This document shows, one piece after another, positions 51,929-62,543 of a stretch of DNA of 64,000 nucleotides. Source of the DNA: Sphingobacteriaceae bacterium (GTDB lineage: Bacteria; Bacteroidota; Bacteroidia; Sphingobacteriales; Sphingobacteriaceae); NCBI GenBank assembly GCA_029266635.1, contig JAQSWM010000001.1:434001-498000 (forward strand). The letters are read 5' to 3'. Made by a program: the position numbers and the translations under genes. How positions within the stretch are numbered: position 1 is the first letter of the stretch; each line of letters opens with the position of its first letter. The notes beneath the pieces are model-generated. The model saw nothing but the letters and a program-made list of their open reading frames with translations, did no database searches and was not told where the DNA came from.

Positions 51929-52918
51929 TTAAGCACTAAACTGTGCTACAAACCCTTTCAGTACATGATTGGTCTCGTTTGAGAATTCTATCAAGCTCAG
52001 ATGCCCGCCATCAGCCGTAATAAATCGCGAGCCATCAATATTCTTTGCAATGCATCGCGGCGCTCGCGGCTGTATGATCCTGTCGTTATTTGCAGCGATG
52101 ACGAGCGCAGGCACAGAAATTTTCCGCATCGAACGCCCTGCTTCGTACTCAATACATTTCAACATGCCTTGAGCGGTAATTTCCGGTCGGCATAGAGCCG
52201 CGATCTTTGAAGTAAACAGCAATTGTGCAGCGGTTTGCTCTCCGGTATAGAACAGGTAACGGTAAAACAAAACGCTCAGACCATTCAAATAATTCAGCTT
52301 GCCCATGATTCTGAAAGGCTGCGGATGCTTGATCACGTAATTCAGGAAGGGCTCAATCACAGGCTTCTGAAGGAACCGCAACAACAATGAAAACTGCGCT
52401 GTTTTCAAGGCATTGGTGTAAGTAGAGTGCTGTAATATCAAGCCCTTTGCTGCGGGTTGAAGCTGCCTGCTGCAATACTCCATCGCAATCATCCCGCCCA
52501 TGCTATGCCCGTACAATATCGGGTTAGTTATATGCAGATGTTCAAGCACATCTTTTACGTCGTATGCTACAGTCGCGATTGTCAGATCAACCGGTTTAGG
52601 TGAGTTTCCGTGCCCGGGAAGATCAATGATCACCAGTCGGTATTTTCTCACGAAATGCTGGCGCTGATAATACCACTGGTCGCGGCTTGAGTTTAGCCCG
52701 TGCAACAACACGATAACCTGTGCACTTTCCGGCCCTTCCATTTCCACATACACCACATTCCCGCTCCGGCACCTGATGTACCTGCGCTCTTCAGCCTTCA
52801 ATGGCTCAGGAGCTGCCACTTTGCGCCTCGACGACAACAGCCATGAAACCGGATATCTCCCGAATGCCAGCAGCAATCCCGCTGAGGCATAAACCAATAT
52901 TTTCGCATTACGGTCCAT
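51929..52918 (-). CDS. Alpha/beta hydrolase
   Basis: 329 residues. A hydrophobic N-terminus (ILVYASAGLLLAFGRYPVSW) may anchor it in the membrane. The fold shows the oxyanion region VLLHGLNSSRDQW near residue 72, nucleophile GHSMGGMIAMEYC near residue 138, acid in IAANNDRIIQPR near residue 273, and His in TADGGHLSLIEF near residue 300. It resembles the broad hydrolase/lyase family (MhpC-like); the substrate is unknown. Single gene on the minus strand. Confidence 0.82.
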   Translation of the reverse strand: MDRNAKILVYASAGLLLAFGRYPVSWLLSSRRKVAAPEPLKAEERRYIRCRSGNVVYVEMEGPESAQVIVLLHGLNSSRDQWYYQRQHFVRKYRLVIIDLPGHGNSPKPVDLTIATVAYDVKDVLEHLHITNPILYGHSMGGMIAMEYCSRQLQPAAKGLILQHSTYTNALKTAQFSLLLRFLQKPVIEPFLNYVIKHPQPFRIMGKLNYLNGLSVLFYRYLFYTGEQTAAQLLFTSKIAALCRPEITAQGMLKCIEYEAGRSMRKISVPALVIAANNDRIIQPRAPRCIAKNIDGSRFITADGGHLSLIEFSNETNHVLKGFVAQFSA

Positions 52919-53019
52919 GTAAATGAAACATCTTAATGAAATAGCGGTTTCAGAAAAGCTGAATTAAGGAAGCCGGGGCAAACACTGAAATTTTCATTAG
53001 CTTTGATACACCTCTATTG

Positions 53020-55887
53020 ATGAAGAAAGCCTTTTTACTAATCCTTACAGTCCTTTGCTGCTGTGCTTATGCCCAAATTCCTGTAAAAAAGAAAACTTTC
53101 ACTTTGCCCAAAGGGGTTTCGCAAGCTGACTATCTTCCCGGTGTAGTAATTGTGAAATTCAAACCGGCAGCCCTGGCACAAGCCGGAAACACCACCAAGT
53201 CCAGCGCTTCCTCTGCCCCGATTCTTAAGCTAAAAACTGCGTCAGTTTCCTCGATAAAAAGCAAGTTCCCTTCTGATTCAAAAAGTTCTGATGGTACAAT
53301 TTCGCGGGAGCAGGTTATAGGGCTTGACCGCATCTACGAACTGCATTTCACAGCCGCTTCGCCCATTGAGGCAGTTATTAATGAGCTTTTGCAGAATGAA
53401 CAGGTGGAATACGCAGAGCCAAGCTACATTTATCATACCTACTACACACCTAACGATCCGCTTTATCCTGGCAACCAAAGCTACTTAAGCCAGGTGCGTG
53501 CGCCGCAAGCCTGGGACATCATCCGGAATGCATCGGGAATAATTATAGCGATTGTAGACTCGGGCTCTGAGCTGACGCACCAGGACCTTGTCCCAAACAT
53601 TTACTTCAATGCAGCAGATCCGATCAATGGAGTAGACGACGATCACGACGGCTATGTTGACAATTACCGGGGCTGGGATTTTGTTGGCGCATCCGCCAGC
53701 AATATTATCGAAGACAATGACCCAAATGCAAAAAGCGCAGCTGCCGATCACGGCATACATGTAAGCGGAATTGCCTCGGCTGCCACGGATAACAATTTAG
53801 GTATTGCCAGTATCGCGTTTAACGCAAAACTGATGATCATAAAGGCTGGAGCCGATGAGAATGGCGAAGCAATTTATCGCGGTTACGATGGTATAAAATA
53901 CGCCGCAGATCATGGCGCTCAGATTATCAACTGCTCCTGGGGAAGTGTGGCTGGCGGAGCATTCGGACAGGATGTGGTAAACTACGCAATCAGCAAAGGC
54001 TGCCTCATCACGGCTGCCGCCGGGAACTCTAACGTTTCAGTTCCTGAATATCCATCGGCTTATGCAGGCGTGATGGCTGTGGCGAACGTAGCCAGTGGCG
54101 ATGTTAAAAGCGGCTCCTCGAATTACGGTAGCTATGTTTCGGTATCGGCCCCGGGCACAAACATCCTAAGTACGGTTTTCAATAATTCGTACGGTATAAA
54201 ATCGGGCACCTCGATGGCAGCTCCCATGGTTGCGAGTGCGGCTGCATTGGTGAAATCTTTTTATCCCGCCTTGAACATGCAGCAAGTAGGCGAAAAGCTT
54301 CGGGCAACCGCCGATAACATTGATGCAGCAAATGGCTCGTACGCCGGGCAGCTGGGCAAAGGGCGGATTAATGTGTACAGAGCACTCACAGAAAATCCAC
54401 CATCCGTTCGTAAGCAGAAAATGACGATAGTGGATAATGGCAACGGCAGCCTTGCTCCCGGCGAAACTGTTGAGCTGTACTTCGACTTAAAAAATTTCCT
54501 GAGCCCTGTTACAAATCTTCAGGTAAGCCTGAGCAGCACAAATCCGAATGTGAGTATCATGGCGGGCAGCCAGACTGTGGCCAGCCTCGGCACAATGGAA
54601 ACCAAAACTGGTGTCGGACCATTTAAAGTCTTGATCAAACCGGGCACTCCCGACAATGAAGATGTCCTATTCAGGCTTGACTATTCGGCAAATAGCGGCT
54701 CCTACCAGGATTTCGAAACTTTCAACATCACTGTGGCACTGGATTATGTAAACATTGAAGTCAACAAAGTGGCTACCACGCTGACGAGCAACGGACGGGT
54801 CGGCTACAGCGAGAATAACGCGAGCGGGGGCATTGGCTTTTCTTATCTGAACCAGCCTTTGCTTTATGAAGCATCGCTGATAATCGGCACTTCAACAACA
54901 CGCATTTCAAACAATGCCCGCACACAAAACAGCAACAGCGATGAGGATTTTGTGAGGCAGGTGCGTGCAACCCGAGTTGCCAGTTCCATTGCCGCCTTCG
55001 AAGGACGATCTGAATTTGACGATAGCGGAAACACCACAAATCCGCTTAACGTGTACATCAAACATCGTCAAATTGCCTTTTCATCCGCTCCCGACGATAA
55101 ATACACCATCGCCGAATATCAGGTGATCAATAATAATACTGACACCCTTAAAAATGTCTATATAGGTATGTTTACCGACTGGGACATAGATGATGGCAGC
55201 AGTAATTTCACCAGGTACGACGAGCTAAACCGGATTGGATATGTGCAACGAAAGAGCGGTGGGGGACCAATAGGCGCTGTTAAGTTGCTAAACACCAATG
55301 TGGCGCCTGCTTATTATCCGCTAACCTATAATCTCTCATCAGATTTTCTTGGCGATGGTGATTTCTCGGATGCCGAAAAGTTTCAGGCGCTTTCGAGTGG
55401 GATAAAGAAGACTGGTTTGGGCGATTTGAGCACATCCGGGTACGATGTTTCGTTTGTGAGCGGATGTGGCCCGTTCACAATAGCTCCAAAAGGCTCTGTG
55501 ACAGTAGCCTTCGCATATATCGGCGGTGATGACCTTGCAGACATTCAAAAAAGTGGAGCCGCAGCGCAATCAAAGTACAATCTTGTTGTGAACCAAGGTG
55601 CGTCTTCGGCTTTCCTGGAATTAAAGCAAAACTACCCGAATCCCTTTCCCGCCGACCAATCTCAGAACACAACTATCCAGTACTCCATACCAGAAGACGG
55701 ACACGTAAACTTATCCTTGTACGATTTGCTGGGAAGACGAGTAAAAACGTATGTAGATACTGAAGCGAGTGCGGGCCTGCATGTGGTGGTAATTCCTGCT
55801 TACGATCTTGAGAACGGCATTTATGTGTATCGCCTGAGATTTAACAATCAGGAGAAGGCGCTGAAATTGAACGTTTTTAAACAGTAG
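53020..55887 (+). CDS. Secreted S8 subtilisin-like protease with T9SS C-terminal sorting domain
   Basis: 955 residues from ATG 53020; the open frame begins one codon earlier with TTG. After a signal peptide (cleavage near AYAQ) a propeptide ([13 protein letters not shown]) precedes the subtilase domain. The triad is Asp180 (IAIVDSGSE), His244 (DHGIHVSG) and Ser398 (SGTSMAAPM). A beta-rich middle region follows. The last about 89 residues, from [10 protein letters not shown] (near 868) to LKLNVFKQ, form a type-A T9SS sorting domain, so it is exported by the type IX system and cell-attached or released. No Gld/Spr/Por genes are in the window. A TAGCTTTG -7-like element lies at 52998-53005. Confidence 0.9.
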   Translation: MKKAFLLILTVLCCCAYAQIPVKKKTFTLPKGVSQADYLPGVVIVKFKPAALAQAGNTTKSSASSAPILKLKTASVSSIKSKFPSDSKSSDGTISREQVIGLDRIYELHFTAASPIEAVINELLQNEQVEYAEPSYIYHTYYTPNDPLYPGNQSYLSQVRAPQAWDIIRNASGIIIAIVDSGSELTHQDLVPNIYFNAADPINGVDDDHDGYVDNYRGWDFVGASASNIIEDNDPNAKSAAADHGIHVSGIASAATDNNLGIASIAFNAKLMIIKAGADENGEAIYRGYDGIKYAADHGAQIINCSWGSVAGGAFGQDVVNYAISKGCLITAAAGNSNVSVPEYPSAYAGVMAVANVASGDVKSGSSNYGSYVSVSAPGTNILSTVFNNSYGIKSGTSMAAPMVASAAALVKSFYPALNMQQVGEKLRATADNIDAANGSYAGQLGKGRINVYRALTENPPSVRKQKMTIVDNGNGSLAPGETVELYFDLKNFLSPVTNLQVSLSSTNPNVSIMAGSQTVASLGTMETKTGVGPFKVLIKPGTPDNEDVLFRLDYSANSGSYQDFETFNITVALDYVNIEVNKVATTLTSNGRVGYSENNASGGIGFSYLNQPLLYEASLIIGTSTTRISNNARTQNSNSDEDFVRQVRATRVASSIAAFEGRSEFDDSGNTTNPLNVYIKHRQIAFSSAPDDKYTIAEYQVINNNTDTLKNVYIGMFTDWDIDDGSSNFTRYDELNRIGYVQRKSGGGPIGAVKLLNTNVAPAYYPLTYNLSSDFLGDGDFSDAEKFQALSSGIKKTGLGDLSTSGYDVSFVSGCGPFTIAPKGSVTVAFAYIGGDDLADIQKSGAAAQSKYNLVVNQGASSAFLELKQNYPNPFPADQSQNTTIQYSIPEDGHVNLSLYDLLGRRVKTYVDTEASAGLHVVVIPAYDLENGIYVYRLRFNNQEKALKLNVFKQ

Positions 55888-56464
55888 CCAAGCCCTCGTT
55901 GAAACAAACCCTGCAACGAGGCTCATAGCTTTCTTTTTCTCCTAACAGGATTTTCGCCTCGCTATTTACAGTGCGATAGGAATAGCTCGCGGGATTGCCG
56001 CAGCACACGCAGATCGCATGGACTTTTGTTACATCCTCTGCGATGGACATCAGCGCAGGCATCGGTCCGAAAGGTTTGCCCAGAAAGTCCATATCAAGCC
56101 CCGCGATCACCACGCGGATGCCCCGCTGCGCAAGCTTCACACACACGTCAGGCAACTCATCATCAAAAAACTGGGCTTCATCGATGCCCACTACTTCGGT
56201 ATTGGTGCCGAGCAGCAAAATTGATGAGGAATTTTCTACAGGAGTGGAGTGGATGGAGTTTTGGTCGTGCGATACCACAGCCGTATCGTCATAGCGGGTA
56301 TCAGTTTTGGGCTTAAATATTTCAACGTTTAGCTTCGCGATTTTGGCTCTGCGCAGCCGCCTGATCAGTTCCTCCGTTTTACCCGAAAACATCGATCCGC
56401 AAATCACTTCGATGCTCCCTACCGTTTCTATTTTACGCCTTAAGTTATGTTCGCTAAACAGCAT
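55877..56464 (-). CDS. tdk: Thymidine kinase
   Basis: 195 residues of the type II family. The P-loop [18 protein letters not shown] is near residue 21 and the catalytic [11 protein letters not shown] near residue 93. The zinc-binding cysteines are in [11 protein letters not shown] and the C-terminal CRVCF. It phosphorylates thymidine in the salvage pathway. Its 3' end overlaps the convergent subtilase gene by 11 bp. Confidence 0.95.
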   Translation of the reverse strand: MLFSEHNLRRKIETVGSIEVICGSMFSGKTEELIRRLRRAKIAKLNVEIFKPKTDTRYDDTAVVSHDQNSIHSTPVENSSSILLLGTNTEVVGIDEAQFFDDELPDVCVKLAQRGIRVVIAGLDMDFLGKPFGPMPALMSIAEDVTKVHAICVCCGNPASYSYRTVNSEAKILLGEKESYEPRCRVCFNEGLATV

Positions 56465-56557
56465 TGATCCCCTTTGAACTGGCCAATATCAGAATTTAAT
56501 CCTATTTTTGGCCACCGAGTTACCAACATACAAGCGCTAATTCCGTTATTCTTTTAT

Positions 56558-57508
56558 ATGATGAACAAGAAAGAAATCTTCACTAAAATCGGTACGATCG
56601 TTAACGAAATTTACGAGCAATACAATTACCTTTCTGAACATCCGGATAACCTGAACGAACTTGAATTAGAGCTCTTCTTAGCCAACTCCAAATTCCTGGC
56701 GGGGCACATAGAAGTCTTTCAAAAATTAAACCGGGCGGTTCAGCCCGAGAAGCCAGCTGTGGAAGAGCCCCAGCGTGCAACCGCTCCTAAACCGAAGCCT
56801 GTTGAGTCTCAAGCTCCGGCAGAAAAACAGCCCGAAGCAGTATCTGAACCCGAGCCACAACAGCCGAAACCGGGACAAGAGGAGAATGTCACCAGGTTCG
56901 TTTTAGACGCAGAGCCTGTAGAAGATGAAGCTAGTGAGACTGAAGCTGAACCCGCACACGCACCCGAGCCACAGCCTGAACCTGAAAAAGAAGAGCCCGC
57001 CGCCCAGCAACCGCAAACTGCCATCGAAGAGCCGGTTGCGCCAGAACCTCAACCTGAACCTAAAAAGGAAGAGCCAGCTATTGCTGAGCCCACTGCACCA
57101 GAACCTGTCGCCGAACAAGCTCCAGTAGTTCAGGAAGTTGTGATTGAAGAGAAAACAATCGAGCTTCCAAAGAAAGAGGCAGAGCCCGAGCACGTGCCAA
57201 CTTTGAACGACGTAATTTCTGCTCAGTTCAATCCGCAGGGAACATTGGCCGGTCAGTTTACCGCACAGCCGGTTAAAGATTTGAAATCTATTATCAGCTT
57301 AAATGATAAACTCCTGTTCGTAAAAGACTTGTTTAATGGCTACAGCCTCGCCTACAGCGAAGCAATCGAACTGCTAAACCGTTTTGATAAATTTGAGGCT
57401 GCCGATACTTTCTTAAAAACAAATTACGCAACCAAGAACAACTGGGCAGCTAAGCAAAGCACCGTAGAACATTTTTATGAAATTCTGAGCAGAAGGTTTG
57501 GGAGATAG
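56558..57508 (+). CDS. Two-domain protein with Pro/Glu-rich repeat linker, unknown function
   Basis: 316 residues from the ATG at 56558; the open frame extends 28 codons upstream through a promoter-like region (TATTTTTG at 56503-56510). The N-terminal about 55 residues (KKEIFTKIGTIVNEIYEQYN) form a helical domain. A long Pro/Glu/Ala-rich linker follows (about residues 60-215) with near-copies of the word PEPQPEPxKEEPA. A conserved-looking C-terminal domain contains LKSIISLNDKLLFVKDLFNG and DTFLKTNYATKNNWAAK. No signal peptide. I recognise the C-terminal domain as common in Bacteroidota but know no function. Confidence 0.72.
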   Translation: MMNKKEIFTKIGTIVNEIYEQYNYLSEHPDNLNELELELFLANSKFLAGHIEVFQKLNRAVQPEKPAVEEPQRATAPKPKPVESQAPAEKQPEAVSEPEPQQPKPGQEENVTRFVLDAEPVEDEASETEAEPAHAPEPQPEPEKEEPAAQQPQTAIEEPVAPEPQPEPKKEEPAIAEPTAPEPVAEQAPVVQEVVIEEKTIELPKKEAEPEHVPTLNDVISAQFNPQGTLAGQFTAQPVKDLKSIISLNDKLLFVKDLFNGYSLAYSEAIELLNRFDKFEAADTFLKTNYATKNNWAAKQSTVEHFYEILSRRFGR

Positions 57509-57509
57509 C

Positions 57510-58718
57510 TCATTTGAACGTATAACCGACTGACGCACCTGCCCAAAGTAGGTAGAATCTCTTAGTATCAAACGCTGGAGCCCACGTCAGCCGGAAAAGT
57601 AAACCATCACGCAAAGGCTGAAAACGATATCCGACATTTAACACTCCGACCCCATCAATTAAAGACTGGTAAGGATCCTTGTCATACCTAACAATTGGGG
57701 TAATCCCAATTCCCGTTTCTAATGCATTTCTGCCGTTTCCGAGAAGATGGTTAATGGCCAACGGAAAGGATGCGGTCCCATCGCCTGCCCAACCAATCCC
57801 AACACGATAGCCCAAACCACCGTTCCTGTCGGTTTTGAACCTCCTGTCATAATTCAAAGATATGCCTGGGCCGTTGCCGGCGACCTCCCCGTATATCGAC
57901 TTCCTGCTATTGGTAAAAGTAGAGACTGAGTTATGTTTCGGCTCTGATTCTTTCTTTGGAAAACTGTATTTAAACGCTAAATCAATTCCTGTATAATTTG
58001 AGAATAAGTTATAGGAGCCTTTGTAAAGCTGGTTGTTCGCTCTAATTACTACGTCCCCAAAGTTTATGGGCTCCACGCCCCAATGTTTTCTTATCCCAAA
58101 TAGCAATCCGGTTCCTTCAGAAAATTGTCTTTCAATGCTTATACCGCTTGAAATATCATACTGAACCCGCCTATTCAACTGATCAAAATACATTTGCAGA
58201 TAGTCGTTTCCAATTGCTGACACCGGTGGGGCAAGTGAACCGGAGCCAGGACCTTTGGAATAGCTGGCAGAATTGTTGGTTGCGTCAATAAGTATGCTTG
58301 CCTGAGGATAGCGCCGAACACCGGGAGAAACGAACGCTCTAACGTTTAGGTTGCGGAACTTGAAGGAGTAGGAAGAATTAAGGGCCAACGTATTATATAA
58401 ATAGTTGGGTGCGAGATTTCCTTCTATGATTTTCACATTGTCGGGATTACGGAATTTGTACCCGAAGCTTATATAGCCCATATTAAAGCTTGCGCCTATT
58501 CCAAAGCCTGATTTGAATTTATAGCTGTAATCAATACCTCCTTCAAAAGCGGGCGTTGATTTATATTCCAGGCCGCCTGGAGAAGAATCTTGCACTTGTG
58601 CCCCCCCTGTAAGCACAGGGGTTCCCCTCAGAGACAAGGAGTGTTGGGCGGCTGCTGGTATCAGTTGCGATAGCTGGAAAAAAAATATAGATACTACTAT
58701 TCGTGAGATCCGGGCCAT
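57510..58718 (-). CDS. Putative outer-membrane beta-barrel protein
   Basis: 402 residues from ATG 58718, which gives a signal peptide (ARISRIVVSIFFFQLSQLIP, cleavage near AAAQ). The body alternates hydrophobic and polar residues with Gly/Asn/Tyr-rich strands (SYKFKSGFGIGASFNMGYIS, FGYKFRNPDN) and ends in LLWAGASVGYTFK, an aromatic last strand. I cannot assign a family. Its stop is 2 nt from the convergent Pro/Glu-rich gene, with no terminator between. Confidence 0.6.
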   Translation of the reverse strand: MARISRIVVSIFFFQLSQLIPAAAQHSLSLRGTPVLTGGAQVQDSSPGGLEYKSTPAFEGGIDYSYKFKSGFGIGASFNMGYISFGYKFRNPDNVKIIEGNLAPNYLYNTLALNSSYSFKFRNLNVRAFVSPGVRRYPQASILIDATNNSASYSKGPGSGSLAPPVSAIGNDYLQMYFDQLNRRVQYDISSGISIERQFSEGTGLLFGIRKHWGVEPINFGDVVIRANNQLYKGSYNLFSNYTGIDLAFKYSFPKKESEPKHNSVSTFTNSRKSIYGEVAGNGPGISLNYDRRFKTDRNGGLGYRVGIGWAGDGTASFPLAINHLLGNGRNALETGIGITPIVRYDKDPYQSLIDGVGVLNVGYRFQPLRDGLLFRLTWAPAFDTKRFYLLWAGASVGYTFK

Positions 58719-58800
58719 AACAACAATTGAACTGCAAGGTAGAAACGGTTGGATCAAGTAGTTGTTAAAATAAGTTAAATCGACCAGCCTATCAAGCAGC

Positions 58801-60060
58801 TTAGATCGCTCCCATCCGGTTCGAATCCTGTTTGATCAGGATAAAAAGTAGGATCGTAAAGCTCCACAACGATGATCCGCCGTAGCTGAGGAAAGGAAGA
58901 GGAATCCCGATCACGGGAATCAACCCAACCGTCATCCCGATGTTGATGAAGAAGTGGAAGAAAATTATTGAAGCCACTCCATAGCCGTAAATCCTGGTAA
59001 AAGAAGCTCTCTGCCTTTCGGCGATGAAAATAATCCGCAAAAGCAGGAACACATACAGCCCGATCACAACAAAGCATCCGGCAAAACCCCACTCCTCGCC
59101 TACGGTGCAAAAAATAAAGTCGGTGCTTTGCTCAGGAACGAAATCATATTTGGTCTGGGTGCCTTTTAAATATCCCTTACCCCACAACTGGCCAGAGCCG
59201 ATAGCAATTTTCGACTGGTTTAGATTATAGCCCTGACCCCGGGGATCGTGTATCTTTCCCAGAATAACGTCTATCCTGTTCTTTTGGTGGGGTTTGAGGA
59301 TGCTGTTATAAGCAAAGTCTACGCAGAAAATAAAGACCACAGACATCACGGCGCCTACTATGATTACTTTCAGTTGATTCCGATTGCGCCTCAGGCGATA
59401 CGAAAGAAGCCCCGCAAACGCCAGCACGCACAGCAACACCAGGTATTTATTGTACACAAGCGTAAGTACAAACAGCAAAATGGCGACACCCTCAATCACC
59501 AAAAAATATCCCGATAAGCCTTCCCGGTAAAGTGCGAAGATGAGCGAAGTAAAGGTGAGCGCTGAGCCTGCATCCGGCTGCAGCATGATCAGCATAACCG
59601 GGAAAATTATCATTGCAGCGCACACAATCTGGGTTTTGAAATCCTCCATTTTGGTGGTTGAGGAACTCAGATATCTGGCGAGCAGAAGACAGGTAGAAAA
59701 CTTAGCAAACTCTGATGGCTGAAGCCTGAAATCGCCGATAGGTATCCACGCCTGGTTTCCCCCTACATTCCTGCCGATAACCAACACCACAATCAGAAGC
59801 AGAATGCTTATCCCATAAAAAATAGGAGCAAAAGCATTGAAGAACTTGTTATCGAGCAGCAAAATCACTGTGCCCAATACCAGCGCAGATAGTATGAAGA
59901 CGAACTGCTTGCCATAATTTGTGCTGAGGTCCATGATACTGGGCTTCAATGGATTGTACACGGCAGCGTGGATATTAAACCAGCCGATTATACAAAGGGC
60001 GACATAAATCAGGATCAAAACCCAGTCTACATTATGAAAAAACCCTCTCTGATTGTTCAC
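58801..60060 (-). CDS. rodA: Rod-shape determining glycosyltransferase RodA
   Basis: 419 residues of the SEDS family with about ten membrane segments. Landmarks are VGGNQAWIPIGDFRLQPSEF near residue 110 and LLWSFTILLFIL near the end, with MTVGLIPVIGIPLPFLSYGGSS before it. RodA polymerises lipid II into glycan strands with its partner PBP2. The start is GTG at 60060, overlapping the mrdA stop by 4 nt (GTGA), so translation is coupled. Last gene of the mre cluster. Confidence 0.95.
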   Translation of the reverse strand: MNNQRGFFHNVDWVLILIYVALCIIGWFNIHAAVYNPLKPSIMDLSTNYGKQFVFILSALVLGTVILLLDNKFFNAFAPIFYGISILLLIVVLVIGRNVGGNQAWIPIGDFRLQPSEFAKFSTCLLLARYLSSSTTKMEDFKTQIVCAAMIIFPVMLIMLQPDAGSALTFTSLIFALYREGLSGYFLVIEGVAILLFVLTLVYNKYLVLLCVLAFAGLLSYRLRRNRNQLKVIIVGAVMSVVFIFCVDFAYNSILKPHQKNRIDVILGKIHDPRGQGYNLNQSKIAIGSGQLWGKGYLKGTQTKYDFVPEQSTDFIFCTVGEEWGFAGCFVVIGLYVFLLLRIIFIAERQRASFTRIYGYGVASIIFFHFFINIGMTVGLIPVIGIPLPFLSYGGSSLWSFTILLFILIKQDSNRMGAI

Positions 60061-62027
60061 CGTGCAGAAGAATTGAGGTAAACAACTTTGTTATTGGCAG
60101 GAGCCGTTACCTGGACTGATTTAGGTGCCGGCAAAGCTTTCTTCAAGCTATCTTTTTTTAAGCTATCGCGTTTAGCAGGCGATAGTTTAGGCTTAACTAC
60201 CTTCGGTTTCACCTCCGGCAGCAGGTTCAAATCCCGCATGTATTCAACCTCCGCTCTGGGCTTGCTGATGCTGTCTGTAAGGTATTTTTCTACGATATAG
60301 CTGGCAATTGGCGCAGCGAAAGAAGATCCGTACCCTGCATTTTCTACAACCACTGCAATCGCAATTTTCGGATTATCTCGTGGCGCAAACGCCACAAATA
60401 CCGAGTGGTTTTTCCCGTGCGGGTTTTGCACGGTACCCGTCTTCCCACACATTATAATCCCCTTTATGCGTGCATTGTAAGCAGTTCCGCTCTCAACCAC
60501 CTGCTGCATCCCATTGATAACGGGTTCAAAATGCTGGGGCGAAATACCCACATCATGTTTCATCTTAAACTCAGGCTTCACCACCTTCCGGTCACCGATT
60601 GCTTTTATAAGGTGTGGCGTATAGTAATAGCCTCTGTTTGCAATTATACATTCTATATTGGCTAATTGTAGCGGTGTGGCCAGAAGCTCGCCCTGACCTA
60701 TCGCCAGCGAAATAATGCTGCTGCTGCGCCACCTGCCTTTGCCAAAAATCTTATCGTAATGTGTATCTGTAGGTACGTTACCCTTCTTTTCGCTCGGAAG
60801 GTCGATACCGAGTTTTGTACCCAAACCGAAAGCAGTTACCCGCGAACGCCAATCGAGGAAAGCATTTCTTCTGTTCTGATATCCATCTTTATTGATCAAT
60901 TTATCAAAGGTGTAACAGAAGTAGGTGTTACATGACACTGCGATGCCTTTGGTCAGGTTTGTAGGGCCGTCAAAGTGCTCGCAAGCAACCCGGTGATTAC
61001 CTGCCTGGTAGTAGTGAGGGCAAAAGAAAGTGGTAGTTGGGGTGATTAAACCTTCCTGCAAAGCGATAAGCCCATCGACAGGCTTAAAGGAAGATCCAGG
61101 TGGATAGTAAGCCTGTATTGGCCTCACCAGGAATGGTTTGTACGGATCTTTGTACATGGCAACGGTGTTATTGCCACGCTGCTTGCCCACCATCAGGTTT
61201 GGATCATATGTGGGGCTGCTTACAAATGCCAATATCTCGCCCGTTGACGGCTCGATAGCCACAATGCTACCCACTTTGTTTTTCATCAACTTCTCCCCCA
61301 GTTTCTGAATGCGGATGTCGAGCGATGAAATTAGTTTTTCTCCCGCCACCGCGAGAGTATCATAGGCGCCTTCGGCAAAATGGCCTTTTGGCCGATTAAA
61401 TGCATCAACCAAGAGGTTTTTTACCCCGCGTTGCCCGCGAAGCAGATCTTCATAAGCCTTTTCAACTCCTGAAAACCCAATGTAATCGCCAGGGCGATAA
61501 TAGCCGCCGGTCTTTTTGATGATCTCGTCATTTACTTCGAGCGTATAGCCCAGGAAGTGGGCCGCCACCGAGTCGGGATAGATGCGGACCGTACGCTTTT
61601 GTTCAAAGAAGCCCGGGAACTCAGAAAGCTTCTCCTGAAGAGTTGCAAAAGCCACCGCCGAAAGTTGTTTCTCAAAAATTGATGCCGTGTACCGCGAGTG
61701 ATTTACTGCCTTTTTAAAGCGTTTATCAAAGCCAGCCTTATCAATCCCCAATAGCTTGCAAAACTCGAGTGTGTCAAATGGCTTTACCTCTTTGGGGATT
61801 ACCATGATATCGTACACAGGTTCGTTTTGGGCCAGAATTTTATTATTGCGATCCAGGATTGGCCCACGTGCGGGATAGAGGATTTGTCTGCGGAGCACGT
61901 TATTCTGAGCATCGAGAAAATAACTCTTATCAACTACCTGTATATAAAACAAGCGGACAAGCAGCACCAGGGCCATGACAATAATGATTCCCTGCACCAC
62001 ATATCTTCGTACAAAATACTTGTTCAT
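60057..62027 (-). CDS. mrdA: Penicillin-binding protein 2 (elongasome transpeptidase)
   Basis: 656 residues. One membrane segment near residues 10-28 is followed by the PBP dimerisation domain (LDRNNKILAQNEPVYDI). The transpeptidase domain has the catalytic Ser in PPGSSFKPVDGL near residue 315, SCN in GIAVSCNTYF, and KTG in MCGKTGTVQNPHG. The C-terminal tail is Lys/Pro-rich. It crosslinks peptidoglycan during cell elongation, together with RodA. It starts immediately after mreD. Confidence 0.95.
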   Translation of the reverse strand: MNKYFVRRYVVQGIIIVMALVLLVRLFYIQVVDKSYFLDAQNNVLRRQILYPARGPILDRNNKILAQNEPVYDIMVIPKEVKPFDTLEFCKLLGIDKAGFDKRFKKAVNHSRYTASIFEKQLSAVAFATLQEKLSEFPGFFEQKRTVRIYPDSVAAHFLGYTLEVNDEIIKKTGGYYRPGDYIGFSGVEKAYEDLLRGQRGVKNLLVDAFNRPKGHFAEGAYDTLAVAGEKLISSLDIRIQKLGEKLMKNKVGSIVAIEPSTGEILAFVSSPTYDPNLMVGKQRGNNTVAMYKDPYKPFLVRPIQAYYPPGSSFKPVDGLIALQEGLITPTTTFFCPHYYQAGNHRVACEHFDGPTNLTKGIAVSCNTYFCYTFDKLINKDGYQNRRNAFLDWRSRVTAFGLGTKLGIDLPSEKKGNVPTDTHYDKIFGKGRWRSSSIISLAIGQGELLATPLQLANIECIIANRGYYYTPHLIKAIGDRKVVKPEFKMKHDVGISPQHFEPVINGMQQVVESGTAYNARIKGIIMCGKTGTVQNPHGKNHSVFVAFAPRDNPKIAIAVVVENAGYGSSFAAPIASYIVEKYLTDSISKPRAEVEYMRDLNLLPEVKPKVVKPKLSPAKRDSLKKDSLKKALPAPKSVQVTAPANNKVVYLNSSAR

Positions 62028-62543
62028 CTACCGCAATTTCTTCTTGTAAAAGATAAACTCCGCTATCAATATTAAAAGTATAGTAAGCAACGAACTTAAT
62101 ACAACACGAACCAGCGTGTATTGTATTTCGGCAAAGTGGAAAGTTTCTAAGAGGAACAGGGTGATGTGATGAAAAAGGGTGGCAACGATGGCGTAAAATA
62201 AAAACCATCTGAACCCCATAATGCCAAGCCGCGGTTCGGGCTCGTTATCAAAACCGTCGCGATGTACGGTTACGTCTATAAATATTATCCTCACCAATGC
62301 CAAAACTGTACAAGCTGCTGCGTTTACCCCTGGCGTATCGTAAAAAACATCCACAGTTAAGCCGGCCAGAAAAGATAAGGCGAAAAGCAACAGGTTGGGA
62401 GTATTGAACGGCAACAACAGAATAAAGAGAATGTATAGAAACGGGGTTGCCAGGTTGTAATAACCCACGTTTTTAAGCAGGAAAACCTGAATGATGATCA
62501 GGAAAAAAAAGCGGACAAGATTTGCGAAGATAACCTTACTCAT
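62028..62543 (-). CDS. mreD: Rod-shape determining protein MreD
   Basis: 171 residues with about five hydrophobic segments (FFLIIIQVFLLKNVGYYNL, FLYILFILLLPFNTPN, LALSFLAGLTVDVFYDTPG). The segment LTVDVFYDTPGVNAAA is typical of MreD. It is an inner-membrane scaffold of the elongasome. Its start overlaps mreC by 8 nt and the mrdA start follows its stop directly. Confidence 0.88.
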   Translation of the reverse strand: MSKVIFANLVRFFFLIIIQVFLLKNVGYYNLATPFLYILFILLLPFNTPNLLLFALSFLAGLTVDVFYDTPGVNAAACTVLALVRIIFIDVTVHRDGFDNEPEPRLGIMGFRWFLFYAIVATLFHHITLFLLETFHFAEIQYTLVRVVLSSLLTILLILIAEFIFYKKKLR

